The notes: generated by a model not told the origin, from the letters alone. A DNA stretch of 64,000 nucleotides from Chitinimonas_A lacunae (GCF_042650885.1 NZ_JBHSBU010000001.1:868001-932000), one strand, 5' to 3'; counted from the first letter of the stretch, positions 1 to 7,946 are shown. Made by a program: numbers and translations.

Positions 1-1379
1 AACCAGAGTTGCGCGGTGACGGGATGGTAGTAGCGATTGCCGGTCTTGCCGCGCAGCACCTTGTAGTCGTCATAGCCATCTTCCCAGCTTCCCTTGGCCG
101 GACCCGTTGCCGGCTGATACAGCCCGTCCCCGGCCGGCCCGGCCGTCACCCCCTGCCAACCCCGCCCGTAGAACGGAATGCCGACATTGAGCTTATCGCG
201 CGGCACGCCTGCCTCGACCAGGGTACGCAGGGCATCGTCAACGGTGTAGTAGACGGCATCGCCCGTCACCGGCGCCTGCGGGTCGCGGAACAGATTGGAA
301 TGGAAATTGGTCGGCCCCATCGCTTCCCAGCCGCCATGGAAGTCGTAGCTCATCACGTTGATCCAGTCGAGATACTGGCTATAGAGCGCAGGCTCGGTAT
401 TACGGATCTTGTCGCCGCCGGAGCCGATCGCCACCGTCAGGTAGTAACGCCGCTGGTGCTGCCGGCCAATCTCGTCGAGCTGACGGCGAAATTCGGCCAG
501 CAACAGGGTGAAGTTGCGCTTATCGGCTGGGTCGACCGAATTGCTCGGCAGACCGCCCCCGCCGGGATATTCCCAATCGATGTCGATCCCATCGAATACG
601 CCCTTGGCAGCCCCCAGGCCACCTGCCCCCTCGGCGCGCGGCAGATTGCCCTGGATATACAGATCGATGCAGGACCGCGCCATCTCACGGCGACCGGCCT
701 CGGTCGCCGCGAACCTGCCGAAGTTGCGCGACCAGGTCCAGCCGCCCAGCGAGATCAGCACCTTGAGATTGCGATTCTTGAACTTGAGCTTGCGCAATTG
801 GTTGAAATTGCCGCGCAGCGCGTCATTCCAGCTATCGCCCACACTATCGACCGATTCGCCGGCAGCAAAGGAGCGCTGGTAGTCGGCCCAGCCATCCCCG
901 CCATCGCCGTTGCCGTTCTCGGCCCGGGTGACGATGCCGCAGCGGCCGTCTGCATAGACATTGCCAAAAGCGTAGTTGAGAAAGGTCAGCCGTTGATGGC
1001 CGCCACTATCGACCAGATTGCGCAGCTTGTAATTGCGTCCGTAGATACCCCATTGGGTGAAATAGGCGCCGACATGGCGGCCTACCGTCGGGGTCGGCTC
1101 GGGTGGCAGGGTCGGGTCGGGCGTGCCGCCGCCGTCATCGCCGCTGCATTCGCCCTCAGGGCGCTGTTCCCACGGCCCCCAGGCCGATGCGCCCGGACGT
1201 TCGTTCTGGGTCCACCATTTGGCGCGCCAGGTCTTGCCGTCGGCCAGCGCATAGCTGCCCTGGGTGTAGACCTGACCGCTTTTCCATTCACTACAGACAG
1301 GCGCAGCCCAGACGGTGCCGGCCAGCGCCAGTCCCAGCCAGGGCAAAGTCCGGACAAACAGATGGGTAAAACGATGCAT
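1..1379 (-). CDS. GH18 chitinase with N-terminal chitin-binding module (3' end outside window)
   Basis: Secreted endo-acting chitinase that hydrolyses beta-1,4-GlcNAc linkages. The 459 codons present read as a signal peptide (about residues 1-26, ending TVWAA), a CBM5/12-type chitin-binding module (about 27-75, Trp-rich, with ADGKTWRAKWW and WGPWEQ), an acidic Gly/Pro linker (about 76-92) and a GH18 barrel. The family signature DGIDIDWEYP begins at Asp263, which puts the catalytic acid at Glu270; the upstream SLGGW strand and downstream MSYDFHGGWE motif are also present. I chose the ATG at 1379 because GGAGGA lies just upstream and a signal peptide follows. The gene stands alone behind its own promoter. 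The stop codon lies beyond position 1. Its frame remains open to the window edge. Confidence 0.95.
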   Translation of the reverse strand, partial: MHRFTHLFVRTLPWLGLALAGTVWAAPVCSEWKSGQVYTQGSYALADGKTWRAKWWTQNERPGASAWGPWEQRPEGECSGDDGGGTPDPTLPPEPTPTVGRHVGAYFTQWGIYGRNYKLRNLVDSGGHQRLTFLNYAFGNVYADGRCGIVTRAENGNGDGGDGWADYQRSFAAGESVDSVGDSWNDALRGNFNQLRKLKFKNRNLKVLISLGGWTWSRNFGRFAATEAGRREMARSCIDLYIQGNLPRAEGAGGLGAAKGVFDGIDIDWEYPGGGGLPSNSVDPADKRNFTLLLAEFRRQLDEIGRQHQRRYYLTVAIGSGGDKIRNTEPALYSQYLDWINVMSYDFHGGWEAMGPTNFHSNLFRDPQAPVTGDAVYYTVDDALRTLVEAGVPRDKLNVGIPFYGRGWQGVTAGPAGDGLYQPATGPAKGSWEDGYDDYKVLRGKTGNRYYHPVTAQLW

Positions 1380-1397
1380 GACGTCCTCCTTCAAAGC

Positions 1398-1413
1398 CAC
1401 GGCCAAGGCCGTG
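1398..1413. repeat. Inverted repeat in chitinase leader
   Basis: Perfect 7-bp arms CACGGCC and GGCCGTG are separated by AA, 19 bases upstream of the chitinase start codon and inside the predicted 5' leader. It could be a leader hairpin or a protein-binding palindrome; the sequence does not tell which. Confidence 0.5.
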
Positions 1414-1522
1414 TCCGCCCAAGCTGTCAGTCGCTTTGCGGGCGGAAATCGATCAGTTGGTGGAATGGATGCCGCCTCGTCTGGCCGTAGGATGGGTCGA
1501 TTGGACAGACATGCAGCAATCC

Positions 1523-1551
1523 AATCTAGTACCAGTTTCGATACCAGTCAA
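1523..1551 (-). promoter_or_regulatory. Sigma70-type promoter for the chitinase, with overlapping direct repeat
   Basis: On the minus strand a -35 box TTGACT (1551-1546) and a -10 box TAGATT (1528-1523) are separated by exactly 17 bases, giving a leader of about 135 bases to the chitinase ATG. The heptamer ACTGGTA occurs twice on the minus strand (1548-1542 and 1536-1530), 12 bp apart, and fills the spacer. That placement suits a repressor that blocks polymerase, such as a GlcNAc-responsive regulator, but the regulator is inference. Confidence 0.6.
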
Positions 1552-1632
1552 AGCCGAATTTTGCCTGTGGGCGGCAAATGGCTAGGTCTGCAATATGGCC
1601 CAGGAGAACGTGAGGAAGAAAACTGAAAATTC

Positions 1633-1651
1633 AGGAAAAACGACTGCAAGT
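1633..1651 (+). repeat. 19-bp dispersed motif, copy A
   Basis: Reads AGGAAAA, four bases, CTGCAAGT. Six of the seven first-block-plus-second-block positions that vary elsewhere are consensus here; only the last base differs. It lies in the gap between chitinase and pgpA with no plus-strand gene before it. Confidence 0.6.
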
Positions 1652-1843
1652 TGCTGATGGAGTTTAAATGAAAAAATCAAATTACCAGCAAGTGACCTGT
1701 GGGGAGGTGGATTCGATGGACCCGCCCCGGCAAGACAAGACCAGTGGTGCTGTCGCGGCTACTCAGTGTCCTGCTCCTGTTGAACGATCCCGGCCAGCCC
1801 GAAAAGCGCGACCTTCGACTCCACCACCACCGGCAAACCGACC

Positions 1844-2338
1844 TCAAAAAGCCGTATAGCCCCACCAGGCGAGGAAAGGCACAGCAAACAGCGCGGCGAC
1901 AGCATCATCGACCATCACGCCAAGGCCGCCCTTGAGATGGCGGTCGAACCAGCGGATCGGCCATGGTTTCCAGATATCGAACAGCCGGAACAGCCCCAAG
2001 GCCACCAGCATGCCGCGCCAGTCCTGCGGCGCCAGCGCCAGCAGCGGCAGCATGGCCACGATCTCGTCGATCACGATGGCGCCGTGGTCGCTGACGCCCA
2101 GTGCCCGGCCGGTCCGCTCACAAGCCCAGATGCCGAGGAAGAAGGCGGGAATGGCCAGCAGTGCAATCCATAGTGGTGGCATCAACAGCGCCAACCCCAA
2201 GTAGAGCGGCACGGCCGCCAGCGAACCGAACGTGCCGGGCGCCCAAGGCGCCAGCCCACTGCCGAAACCCAAGGCGATGAAATGGGCCGGATGGGCCAGC
2301 AGAAAACGGAATGTGGGCTGCAACGCAGGCATCGGCAT
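1844..2338 (-). CDS. pgpA: Phosphatidylglycerophosphatase A
   Basis: Inner-membrane lipid phosphatase (164 aa) that removes the phosphate from phosphatidylglycerophosphate to give phosphatidylglycerol. The family motifs are all visible: GSGLAPWAPGTFGS near residue 26, DHGAIVIDEIV near 84, LFRLFDIWKPWPI near 115 and GGLGVMVDDAVAA near 136. Hydrophobic stretches fit a four-helix membrane protein. pgpA usually follows thiL; here ybdK and a 580-base gap come between them. The ATG at 2338 is followed two codons later by a second ATG, so the exact start is uncertain by two residues. Confidence 0.93.
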   Translation of the reverse strand: MPMPALQPTFRFLLAHPAHFIALGFGSGLAPWAPGTFGSLAAVPLYLGLALLMPPLWIALLAIPAFFLGIWACERTGRALGVSDHGAIVIDEIVAMLPLLALAPQDWRGMLVALGLFRLFDIWKPWPIRWFDRHLKGGLGVMVDDAVAALFAVPFLAWWGYTAF

Positions 2339-2386
2339 TACTCGGTGGAGCCGCCCGACGACCCTCGTCGGGCGAAGCGGCGCGGA

Positions 2387-3535
2387 TTATACGTCAAGCT
2401 CAGCCCGCAGCATCTCCACCTGCCAGGCCACCAACAGCATCCAGTCATTACTTTCGGCATAGACCCGGCGCAATTGCTCGGCATCGGTATCGCGCTGGTC
2501 GACCCGCTCGCGCAAGGCGTCGAACTGGGCGGTGCTGCCCAGCACCTCGGCATACGGCTGCAGTCGCTCAAGCAGATCGCTCAGTGCATCGCCGATATTT
2601 TCGCGCCGGGCATTCATTGGGTCGACGATATCGGCCTCCATCCCGAACCGGGCGGCCTGGAAGCGGTTATAGGCGTAGACGCGATACAGCGAGGTCATAT
2701 CGAGCGGCGGCCGTTCATCGAGCAACCAAGCAACCAGTGCCTGGAGGAAGGCCGTGGTCGTCACGGCGCTGGAGATACGCAGCGGTGTATCGCAGATCCG
2801 TACTTCGACCGTGCCAAATTCGGGCTTGGGCCGGACATCCCAATAGAAATCCTTCATCGTCTCGACGATGCCGAGCCGACTCATATCGTGGAAATACGCC
2901 TCGAAACCGGCCCAATCGGCCACTTCAGGCATATGGCCGGCAAAGGGGAAGGCGGCGACATTGTTCATCCGCGCGCTGGCAAAACCGGTATCGACGCCTT
3001 GATAGAACGGCGACGAGGCCGTCAGCACGATCAGGAAGGGCACGAAGCGGCCAAGCTGGTGGATCAGATAGACGGCCGTATCGCCGTCGGGACAACCGAT
3101 ATGGATATGCTGACCAAACACGGTAAAGCGCTTAGCTAGATAACCGTATAGATCAGATAACATCCGGTAACGATTACCGGGAAAAATCAATCTTTCCTGC
3201 CAACGTTGGAAGGGATGGGCACCCCCGCCGGCCAGATCGATGCCAAGCGAGTTGGCCGATTCGACCAGATGGCGGCCGATCAAGCGCAGCTCTTCGGCCA
3301 AGGTGTCGATACGCTGATGGACTGAGCTGTTCAGCTCGATCATGCTCTGGGTGATTTCGGGCACGATCTGGTTGTGGTAAGGGCCGGCAGCGGTCAAATC
3401 CAACAGCGACTGGGCACGCGGTGCCAGATCACGGTCATTGCGGTTGACCAGCATCAGTTCAAGTTCAACCCCCAGCGTCAGCGGGGCCGAATGCCGGAAC
3501 GGAAAGGCAAACAAAGGGGAAACATGGCTCGTCAT
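2387..3535 (-). CDS. ybdK: YbdK-type carboxylate-amine ligase (GCS2 family)
   Basis: 382-aa ATP-dependent ligase of the glutamate-cysteine ligase type 2 family; the E. coli homologue makes gamma-glutamylcysteine weakly and its physiological substrate is unsettled. Visible family features are LGVELELMLVN at residues 21-31, the helix with PEITQSMIELNSS near 60, the segment FGQHIHIGCPDGD near 140 for metal/ATP binding, and VEVRICDTPLR near 245. The length matches the family (about 370-380). A GGAG ribosome-binding site lies 6 bases before the ATG. The gene is transcribed toward pgpA, with 48 bases between them. Confidence 0.9.
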   Translation of the reverse strand: MTSHVSPLFAFPFRHSAPLTLGVELELMLVNRNDRDLAPRAQSLLDLTAAGPYHNQIVPEITQSMIELNSSVHQRIDTLAEELRLIGRHLVESANSLGIDLAGGGAHPFQRWQERLIFPGNRYRMLSDLYGYLAKRFTVFGQHIHIGCPDGDTAVYLIHQLGRFVPFLIVLTASSPFYQGVDTGFASARMNNVAAFPFAGHMPEVADWAGFEAYFHDMSRLGIVETMKDFYWDVRPKPEFGTVEVRICDTPLRISSAVTTTAFLQALVAWLLDERPPLDMTSLYRVYAYNRFQAARFGMEADIVDPMNARRENIGDALSDLLERLQPYAEVLGSTAQFDALRERVDQRDTDAEQLRRVYAESNDWMLLVAWQVEMLRAELDV

Positions 3536-3766
3536 GGGCGTCTCCGGGAGATCACCACGTCCGCGATGGGACGCGCTCTCAGGTTAGACACGGCAGCGGC
3601 TGTCACGATCACTCACAGCTCACCGCCACGGCGAAACCGACCCATGGTAGCCCATATTCCCCAACCGTTTAAGTCTTATTCAATCGATCCTGAAATAACA
3701 ATAGCGCTATCTCACTGTCCCTCCTCGCCTCTCTCCCACCTTCCGACTCAGCAACCACCCTATCGA

Positions 3767-3878
3767 GGGCATCCAGGCCAGATGCCCAACCCATCCGGAG
3801 TCAATGTGCCCGACCCTGAAAGCACAAGCGTGCAACGAGCTACCAGCGTTAGCTGGCGACACCGGTTGAAATGGAAAT
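3767..3878 (-). repeat. Long structured repeat, copy 1
   Basis: On the minus strand this copy has the blocks TTTCCATTTCAACCGG (3877 downward), GTGCTTTCAGG (3825 downward) and TTGACTCCGGATGGG, which recur in the copies near 11.75 kb and 50.75 kb. Two hairpins lie in it: CCAGC/GCTGG around a TAAC loop (about 3843-3856), and GGGCATC/GATGCCC with a 7-base loop (3767-3787). It sits 3' of thiL and 5' of ybdK in their transcription direction. Confidence 0.6.
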
Positions 3879-4089
3879 ACTCTGACGGCAAAGCGGTACA
3901 ACGCTGTCCGGACAAGATAGGGGAATGGACACGATGGCAGCTTGCGAGCATCGGTCTGTACTGCTTGGCGAGCCTGGTTGCTACCTGGACGCCAGGTTGA
4001 AGACCGATGTGGAGCAATTGGGAGGGTGGAGGACAGATGGGAGAGGCGGGAGAGGAAAATATTTATATATTTATTTACCCCGCCATAAG

Positions 4090-4108
4090 TCTTGCAGACG
4101 CTTTTCCT
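4090..4108 (-). repeat. 19-bp dispersed motif, copy B
   Basis: Minus-strand AGGAAAA, four bases, CTGCAAGA, a full match to the consensus. It begins 8 bases after the thiL TAG stop codon in the same orientation. Confidence 0.65.
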
Positions 4109-4116
4109 TATTTTTT

Positions 4117-5082
4117 CTATTTGCCTGCAAAATGATCAAATCCGAGCCGTTCTACCTGTTGTGGGCGACCCGCGTCATCCAATAGCCGTACCCCCTGCCC
4201 TGCTTCGATCTGGCCGATCCGCGTCAACGGCAGGCCAAGTTTCTCGCCGATCCGCTCGATCGTCGCACGCTGCTGCGGCGCAGCGGTGAAGCAGAGTTCG
4301 TAGTCATCCCCGCCGCCCAGTGCGGCACGCCAGGCTGCGGCGGAGTTGGCCAGCGCGGGGGGCAGCGGCAACGAGGGAAGAAGATCGGTATGAAGATGCA
4401 CCGCCACGCCTGAACAAGCAGCCAGATGGCCGGCATCGGCCAGCAGACCGTCGGAGATGTCGATGGCGGCATGCGCCAGGCCAGCGAGAGCCAGACCCAG
4501 CTCGACCCGGGGTTCAGGCCGATCAAGCCGGTTGGCGCAATAGGCCAGATCATCCGGCGCCAGCGTCAGGCGGCCGTAGCGCGCTTCGACGGCCAGTGCA
4601 GCGGCGCCGGTCGGGCCAGATAGCCAGACATCGTCGCCGATCCGGGCACCAGCGCGGCGCAATGCTTGCCCTGGCGCCACCTCCCCCAGTATCTGCACCG
4701 AAAAGGCCAAGGGGCCGCCGGTGGTATCGCCACCGATCAACTCGACCTGATGGCGCTCGGCCAGCGCATAGAGGCCGGCCGCGAAGCCGGCGAGCCAGTC
4801 GGGCTCGGCGGCAGGCAGAGTCAGGCACAGGGTGAACCAGCGCGGCGTGGCGCCCATGGCGGCCATATCGGACAGATTGACCGCCAGCGCCTTCCACCCC
4901 AGCGCCTCGGGCGCGGTGCCGGCGAAGAAATGGTGGCCTTCGACTAGCGTATCGGCCGCCACGACAAGCGCCTGACCCGGCGTTGGCGCCACCAGCGCGG
5001 CATCGTCGCCGATGCCCAGCAGTGCCGACGGCGTGGCGCGGCTGAAATAGCGCCGGATCAGATCGAATTCGCCAAGCGCCAT
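4117..5082 (-). CDS. thiL: Thiamine-monophosphate kinase
   Basis: Cytoplasmic kinase (321 aa) that converts thiamine monophosphate to the cofactor thiamine diphosphate using ATP. AIR-synthase/PurM-like fold. Motifs: GIGDDAAL at 23-30 (metal/ATP binding), VNLSDMAAMGA near 68, GGDTTGG near 117, IDISDGLLADAGHLA near 206 and the C-terminal GGGDDYELCFTA near 255. It is the last gene of the ribH-nusB-thiL run; the nusB stop is only 6 bases upstream of its ATG, so co-transcription is likely. The stop is TAG, followed directly by a dispersed-motif copy. Confidence 0.95.
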   Translation of the reverse strand: MALGEFDLIRRYFSRATPSALLGIGDDAALVAPTPGQALVVAADTLVEGHHFFAGTAPEALGWKALAVNLSDMAAMGATPRWFTLCLTLPAAEPDWLAGFAAGLYALAERHQVELIGGDTTGGPLAFSVQILGEVAPGQALRRAGARIGDDVWLSGPTGAAALAVEARYGRLTLAPDDLAYCANRLDRPEPRVELGLALAGLAHAAIDISDGLLADAGHLAACSGVAVHLHTDLLPSLPLPPALANSAAAWRAALGGGDDYELCFTAAPQQRATIERIGEKLGLPLTRIGQIEAGQGVRLLDDAGRPQQVERLGFDHFAGK

Positions 5083-5088
5083 GGTGGC

Positions 5089-5571
5089 TCAGCGCTGGCG
5101 GGTCTGCCGGCCCGAGCCGACCTCGTCGGGGCGGACCAGCAGGGCAAATTTGTCGAGCACACCGTTGACGAATTTATGGCCGTCGGTGCCGCCGAAGGTC
5201 TTGGCAATCTCGATGGCCTCGTTGATCACCACGGCGTAGGGGGTTTCGGGCTTGTTGAGCAGCTCGAACGCGGCAACGAACAAGATGGCGCGCTCGACCG
5301 GGGAAATCTCGGCCTCGTCGCGGTCGAGGCAGGGAACCAACCGCTCCTTGAGCTGTTCGGCGTCACGCATCGCCCCGTAGAAGATCTCGCGGAACAGGCT
5401 CTCGTCGGCGCGGCTGAACAGGGTGCTGCTGTCGCGCAGATACTTGTCGATACTGCCGACCGAGTCGCCGGTCAACTGCCACTGATAGAGTCCCTGCACG
5501 GCAAATTCGCGGGCACGGCGACGGGCCGATTTGTGCGGACCTTTCTGGGTAGAGGCGGGAGTGGCATTCAT
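5089..5571 (-). CDS. nusB: Transcription antitermination factor NusB
   Basis: All-helical 160-aa protein that binds boxA RNA with NusE (S10) during antitermination of rRNA operons. The N-terminal RRRAREFAVQGLYQWQL helix (residues 17-33), the central FSRADESLFREIFYGAM segment and the ERAILFVAAFELL / VVINEAIEIAKTFG / FVNGVLDKFA C-terminal motifs are classic NusB. Length is typical for betaproteobacteria. It lies between ribH and thiL, the usual arrangement. The gap to ribH is 80 bases and contains no obvious terminator. Confidence 0.96.
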   Translation of the reverse strand: MNATPASTQKGPHKSARRRAREFAVQGLYQWQLTGDSVGSIDKYLRDSSTLFSRADESLFREIFYGAMRDAEQLKERLVPCLDRDEAEISPVERAILFVAAFELLNKPETPYAVVINEAIEIAKTFGGTDGHKFVNGVLDKFALLVRPDEVGSGRQTRQR

Positions 5572-5651
5572 GGCTCGGTTCCTTTCAAAAAGAGCAAGGC
5601 GCGGCGGAAACGCCGCGCCGATCGATGGGTAGAAAGTCGGAAAAGGCAGAT

Positions 5652-6131
5652 TTAGCGCGGATGGCGCAACGCAGCGTTGAGCCGGGCCATCTCGACCGCC
5701 ACGCGGGCAGCGTCGCGGCCTTTTTCCTGCATCCGGACCAGGGCCTGGTCATCGGTATCGGTGGTCAGGATGGCGTTGGCGATCGGCATATCGTGGTCCA
5801 GCCCGACCCGGGTGACCCCCGCGCCCGACTCATTGGCCACCAGCTCGAAATGATAGGTCTCGCCACGGATCACTGCGCCCAGCGCCACCAGCGCATCAAA
5901 GCGGCTCGATTTGGCCATGGTCTGCAGCAGCAGCGGGATTTCCAGGGCTCCGGGCGCCGTCACGATCAGCATGTCGGCATCGCGCACGCCGAGCGCCTTG
6001 AGCTGGTCGGTACAGGCCGCGAGCAGACCCTCGCAGACGTCGGAGTTGAACCGGCTCATCACAATGCCGATCTTGAGGCCGCTGCCGTCGAGATCAGGTT
6101 CGATTTCCGGAATATGCGCAAAACGGGGCAT
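5652..6131 (-). CDS. ribH: 6,7-dimethyl-8-ribityllumazine synthase
   Basis: Penultimate enzyme of riboflavin synthesis (159 aa): condenses the pyrimidine ArP with 3,4-dihydroxy-2-butanone 4-phosphate. Visible motifs are IGIVMSRFNSDVCEGLL near 21 (substrate-binding Phe-Asn), TAPGALEIPLLLQTMA near 58, and ALGAVIRGETYHFELVANES near 82, which carries the catalytic His. This gene is separated from ribB by the toxin-antitoxin pair, so the rib operon has been split or the module co-transcribed with it. The ATG follows GAGGA by 5-6 bases. Confidence 0.95.
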   Translation of the reverse strand: MPRFAHIPEIEPDLDGSGLKIGIVMSRFNSDVCEGLLAACTDQLKALGVRDADMLIVTAPGALEIPLLLQTMAKSSRFDALVALGAVIRGETYHFELVANESGAGVTRVGLDHDMPIANAILTTDTDDQALVRMQEKGRDAARVAVEMARLNAALRHPR

Positions 6132-6140
6132 GGGACATCC

Positions 6141-6539
6141 TCAGCTTAGGGAAGCGGGCACACAGCAGCGACGCAAACGCTCGGCCAGCACCGGGCGATC
6201 CAGGGCACCGTGCGCCGCATCCATGGTCCAGGTGAACAGTTCGGTATTGCTTGGCGTCGCGACGACGCCATTGAGGGACAGCAAGGTCAGCATGCAATCG
6301 GCGGCAGTGCGCCGGTTGCCGTCGATGAAGGGGGCTTCGCGCAGCAGTGCCAGGGCCAGCTCGGCGGCCGCTTCGATCAGGTCGCCACACTGGCGCCAGA
6401 CCAACTCGGCAGCATCGAGCGCCGCCCGCAGCCGTTCGCCGTCGCGCAGGCCATGGCGACCGCCGAACACGGACTGCTGTTCGTGCTGCACGGTCATCAC
6501 GGCAAGCGGACTGAGAAAAACCGGCATCGCTTCAGGCAT
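6141..6539 (-). CDS. Doc/Fic-fold death-on-curing family toxin, catalytic His replaced by Ala
   Basis: 132-aa protein of the Doc branch of the Fic fold; Doc itself inactivates EF-Tu by phosphorylation. The N-terminal HEQQSVFGGRHGLRDGERLRAAL matches the Doc start (residues 19-41, GLRD...AL), and the core reads EAPFIDGNRRTAADCML (68-84). In the family this motif is H-x-F-x-D-x-N-K/x-R; here the His position is Ala69, while Phe71, Asp73, Asn75 and Arg77 are kept. The ATG overlaps the antitoxin stop (ATGCCTGA), indicating translational coupling. Ends 9 bases before ribH. Either an inactive or an altered toxin. Confidence 0.82.
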   Translation of the reverse strand: MPEAMPVFLSPLAVMTVQHEQQSVFGGRHGLRDGERLRAALDAAELVWRQCGDLIEAAAELALALLREAPFIDGNRRTAADCMLTLLSLNGVVATPSNTELFTWTMDAAHGALDRPVLAERLRRCCVPASLS

Positions 6540-6759
6540 CGGCCAGTTGATGGAAAGCACTGCGGTAGCGCCGCAGCAGCTCGCGGTGGGCCGCGAGCAC
6601 CTCATCGAGTTCGGGGGAAAGCGGGGTAAGCACCAGACGGCCGTTCTCCTGGGCGATTTCGAAGCGCTGGCCTTCCTGCAATTGCAGCGATTGGACCAGT
6701 TCGGCCGGAATCGTGGTGACGAAACTCGAACCGACTTTACGCAAGGAAACCTGGCTCAT
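6532..6759 (-). CDS. AbrB/MazE-type antitoxin
   Basis: 75-aa DNA-binding antitoxin. The swapped-hairpin AbrB fold is recognisable in LRKVGSSFVTTIPAELVQSL (residues 6-25), followed by EGQRFEIAQENGRLVLTPL. The C-terminal helical tail (about 50-75) would be the part that neutralises the toxin. AbrB-type antitoxins paired with Doc-like toxins are a known combination. A perfect palindrome begins 17 bases upstream of its start and is the likely autoregulatory operator. The pair lies between ribB and ribH. Confidence 0.85.
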   Translation of the reverse strand: MSQVSLRKVGSSFVTTIPAELVQSLQLQEGQRFEIAQENGRLVLTPLSPELDEVLAAHRELLRRYRSAFHQLADA

Positions 6760-6775
6760 AGGGCGACGCGACCGG

Positions 6776-6799
6776 GCATATATACAAAGGTATATATGC
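6776..6799. promoter_or_regulatory. Palindromic operator upstream of the antitoxin gene
   Basis: Perfect 10-bp arms GCATATATAC (6776-6785) and GTATATATGC (6790-6799) flank AAAG. The AT-rich palindrome stands out from GC-rich surroundings and lies 17 bases upstream of the antitoxin ATG, the usual place for conditional autoregulation by an AbrB-type antitoxin. The binding protein is inferred from position. Confidence 0.75.
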
Positions 6800-6831
6800 T
6801 AATACAGCGCCGCCCGGCCGTCAAAAAACCG

Positions 6832-7938
6832 TCACGCCTCCGGCTCGACAAAGCCTGTCACTTCGAGGCCGAAACCGGCCATGCTGGGCATCTTGCGGGT
6901 CGGCGACAGCAGCTTCATCCGTCCGACGCCCAGCGACTTGAGCATCTGGGCGCCGATGCCGTAGGTGCGCATATCCCATTTGCGCGGCACATTGCGCTTG
7001 AGTTCGGGCAACGCCCGCGCCAGCAGCTCGTCGCCGCTTTCGCTGCGATGGAGCAGGATCATCACCCCGCGCCCTGCGGCATTGATGGCGTCGAGGCTGG
7101 CGTGCACGCTCCAGGAATGGCGCGTCTGGCCGCAATCGATCCAGTCCATCACCGACAGGGGCTCGTGGACACGCACCAGCACTTCATCCTCGGGACGAAT
7201 CTCGCCCTTGACCAGGGCCAGATGCACCGCTCCGGCCGTGGCGTCGCGGAACACCACCAGTTCGAACTCGCCGCGCGGCGTCATCACCGGACGGCTGTCG
7301 ACCCGCTCGATCAGCGACTCGGTGCGGCTGCGGTAGTGGATCAGGTCGGCGATGGTGCCCACCTTGAGATCATGCTGACGGGCAAACTCGACCAGCTCGG
7401 GCAGACGGGCCATGGTGCCGTCGTCGTTCATGATTTCGCAGATCACCGAAGCGGGCGAACAACCGGCCATCGCGGCCAGATCGCAGCCGGCTTCGGTATG
7501 ACCGGCACGCACCAGCACGCCCCCCTCGCGGGCCATCAGCGGGAAGATATGGCCGGGCTGGACCAGATCGCCCGGCCGGGCATCACGCGCCACCGCCACC
7601 TTGACGGTATGGGCGCGGTCGTGGGCCGAGATGCCGGTGGTGACGCCTTCGGCCGCTTCGATCGATACGGTGAAGTTGGTGCCGTGCGGGGTGCCGTTAT
7701 TGCTGACCATCAATGGCAGATTGAGTTGACGGCAACGCGCTTCGGTCAGGGTCAGACAGATCAGGCCCCGGCCGAAGCGGGCCATGAAGTTGATCGCCTC
7801 AGGGGTGACATGGTCGGCGGCAAGGACCAGATCGCCTTCGTTTTCGCGGTCTTCCTCGTCGATCAGGACGACCATCTTGCCGGCGGCGAGGTCGGCAACA
7901 ATATCTTGAATCGGGGCAATGGGCATGGCAGATGACAT
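6832..7938 (-). CDS. ribB: 3,4-dihydroxy-2-butanone 4-phosphate synthase with GTP cyclohydrolase II-like domain (RibBX type)
   Basis: 368 aa. The N-terminal half (about 1-205) is a full DHBP synthase, which converts ribulose 5-phosphate to the four-carbon riboflavin precursor: DEEDRENEGDLV near 28, GTPHGTNFTVSIEA near 83 and RAGHTEAGCDLAAMAG near 140 carry the active site. The C-terminal half aligns with GTP cyclohydrolase II (RVHEPLSVMDW ... LLHRSESGDELL ... RTYGIGAQML) but lacks the Cys cluster (C-x10-C-x-C) that binds the catalytic zinc, so cyclohydrolase activity is not expected. Such RibBX hybrids are known in Proteobacteria, where a separate ribA supplies that step. Eight bases after riboflavin synthase. 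Confidence 0.92.
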   Translation of the reverse strand: MSSAMPIAPIQDIVADLAAGKMVVLIDEEDRENEGDLVLAADHVTPEAINFMARFGRGLICLTLTEARCRQLNLPLMVSNNGTPHGTNFTVSIEAAEGVTTGISAHDRAHTVKVAVARDARPGDLVQPGHIFPLMAREGGVLVRAGHTEAGCDLAAMAGCSPASVICEIMNDDGTMARLPELVEFARQHDLKVGTIADLIHYRSRTESLIERVDSRPVMTPRGEFELVVFRDATAGAVHLALVKGEIRPEDEVLVRVHEPLSVMDWIDCGQTRHSWSVHASLDAINAAGRGVMILLHRSESGDELLARALPELKRNVPRKWDMRTYGIGAQMLKSLGVGRMKLLSPTRKMPSMAGFGLEVTGFVEPEA

Positions 7939-7946
7939 CGGTTGGC

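Larger units (their letters stand above)
1380..1843. other. Intergenic region between chitinase and pgpA
   Basis: 464 bases without a convincing gene. It holds the chitinase leader and promoter (1398-1551) and one copy of the 19-bp dispersed motif (1633-1651). A plus-strand reading frame of 63 codons starting at 1668 runs into the 3' end of pgpA on the other strand, has proline-rich low-complexity content, and is not supported as a gene. Confidence 0.6.
3536..4116. other. Intergenic region between thiL and ybdK
   Basis: 581 bases without a gene. Reading along the transcribed minus strand from thiL, it holds dispersed motif copy B, an AT-rich stretch (about 4060-4080), a purine-rich plus-strand tract (4017-4058), copy 1 of the long structured repeat (3767-3878) and a pyrimidine-rich plus-strand tract (about 3717-3750). 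I see no terminator with a U-run. Confidence 0.6.

Noticed and set aside
1735..1857. Minus-strand frame after the pgpA stop reading EVGLPVVVESKVALFGLAGIV
   Set aside because: It reads like a protein and ends in TAG at about 1764, but has no start codon outside pgpA and no family match; probably chance or a remnant.
1668..1859. 63-codon plus-strand frame starting MKKSNYQQ
   Set aside because: Overlaps the 3' end of pgpA, turns into proline-rich low-complexity sequence and has a weak ribosome-binding site.
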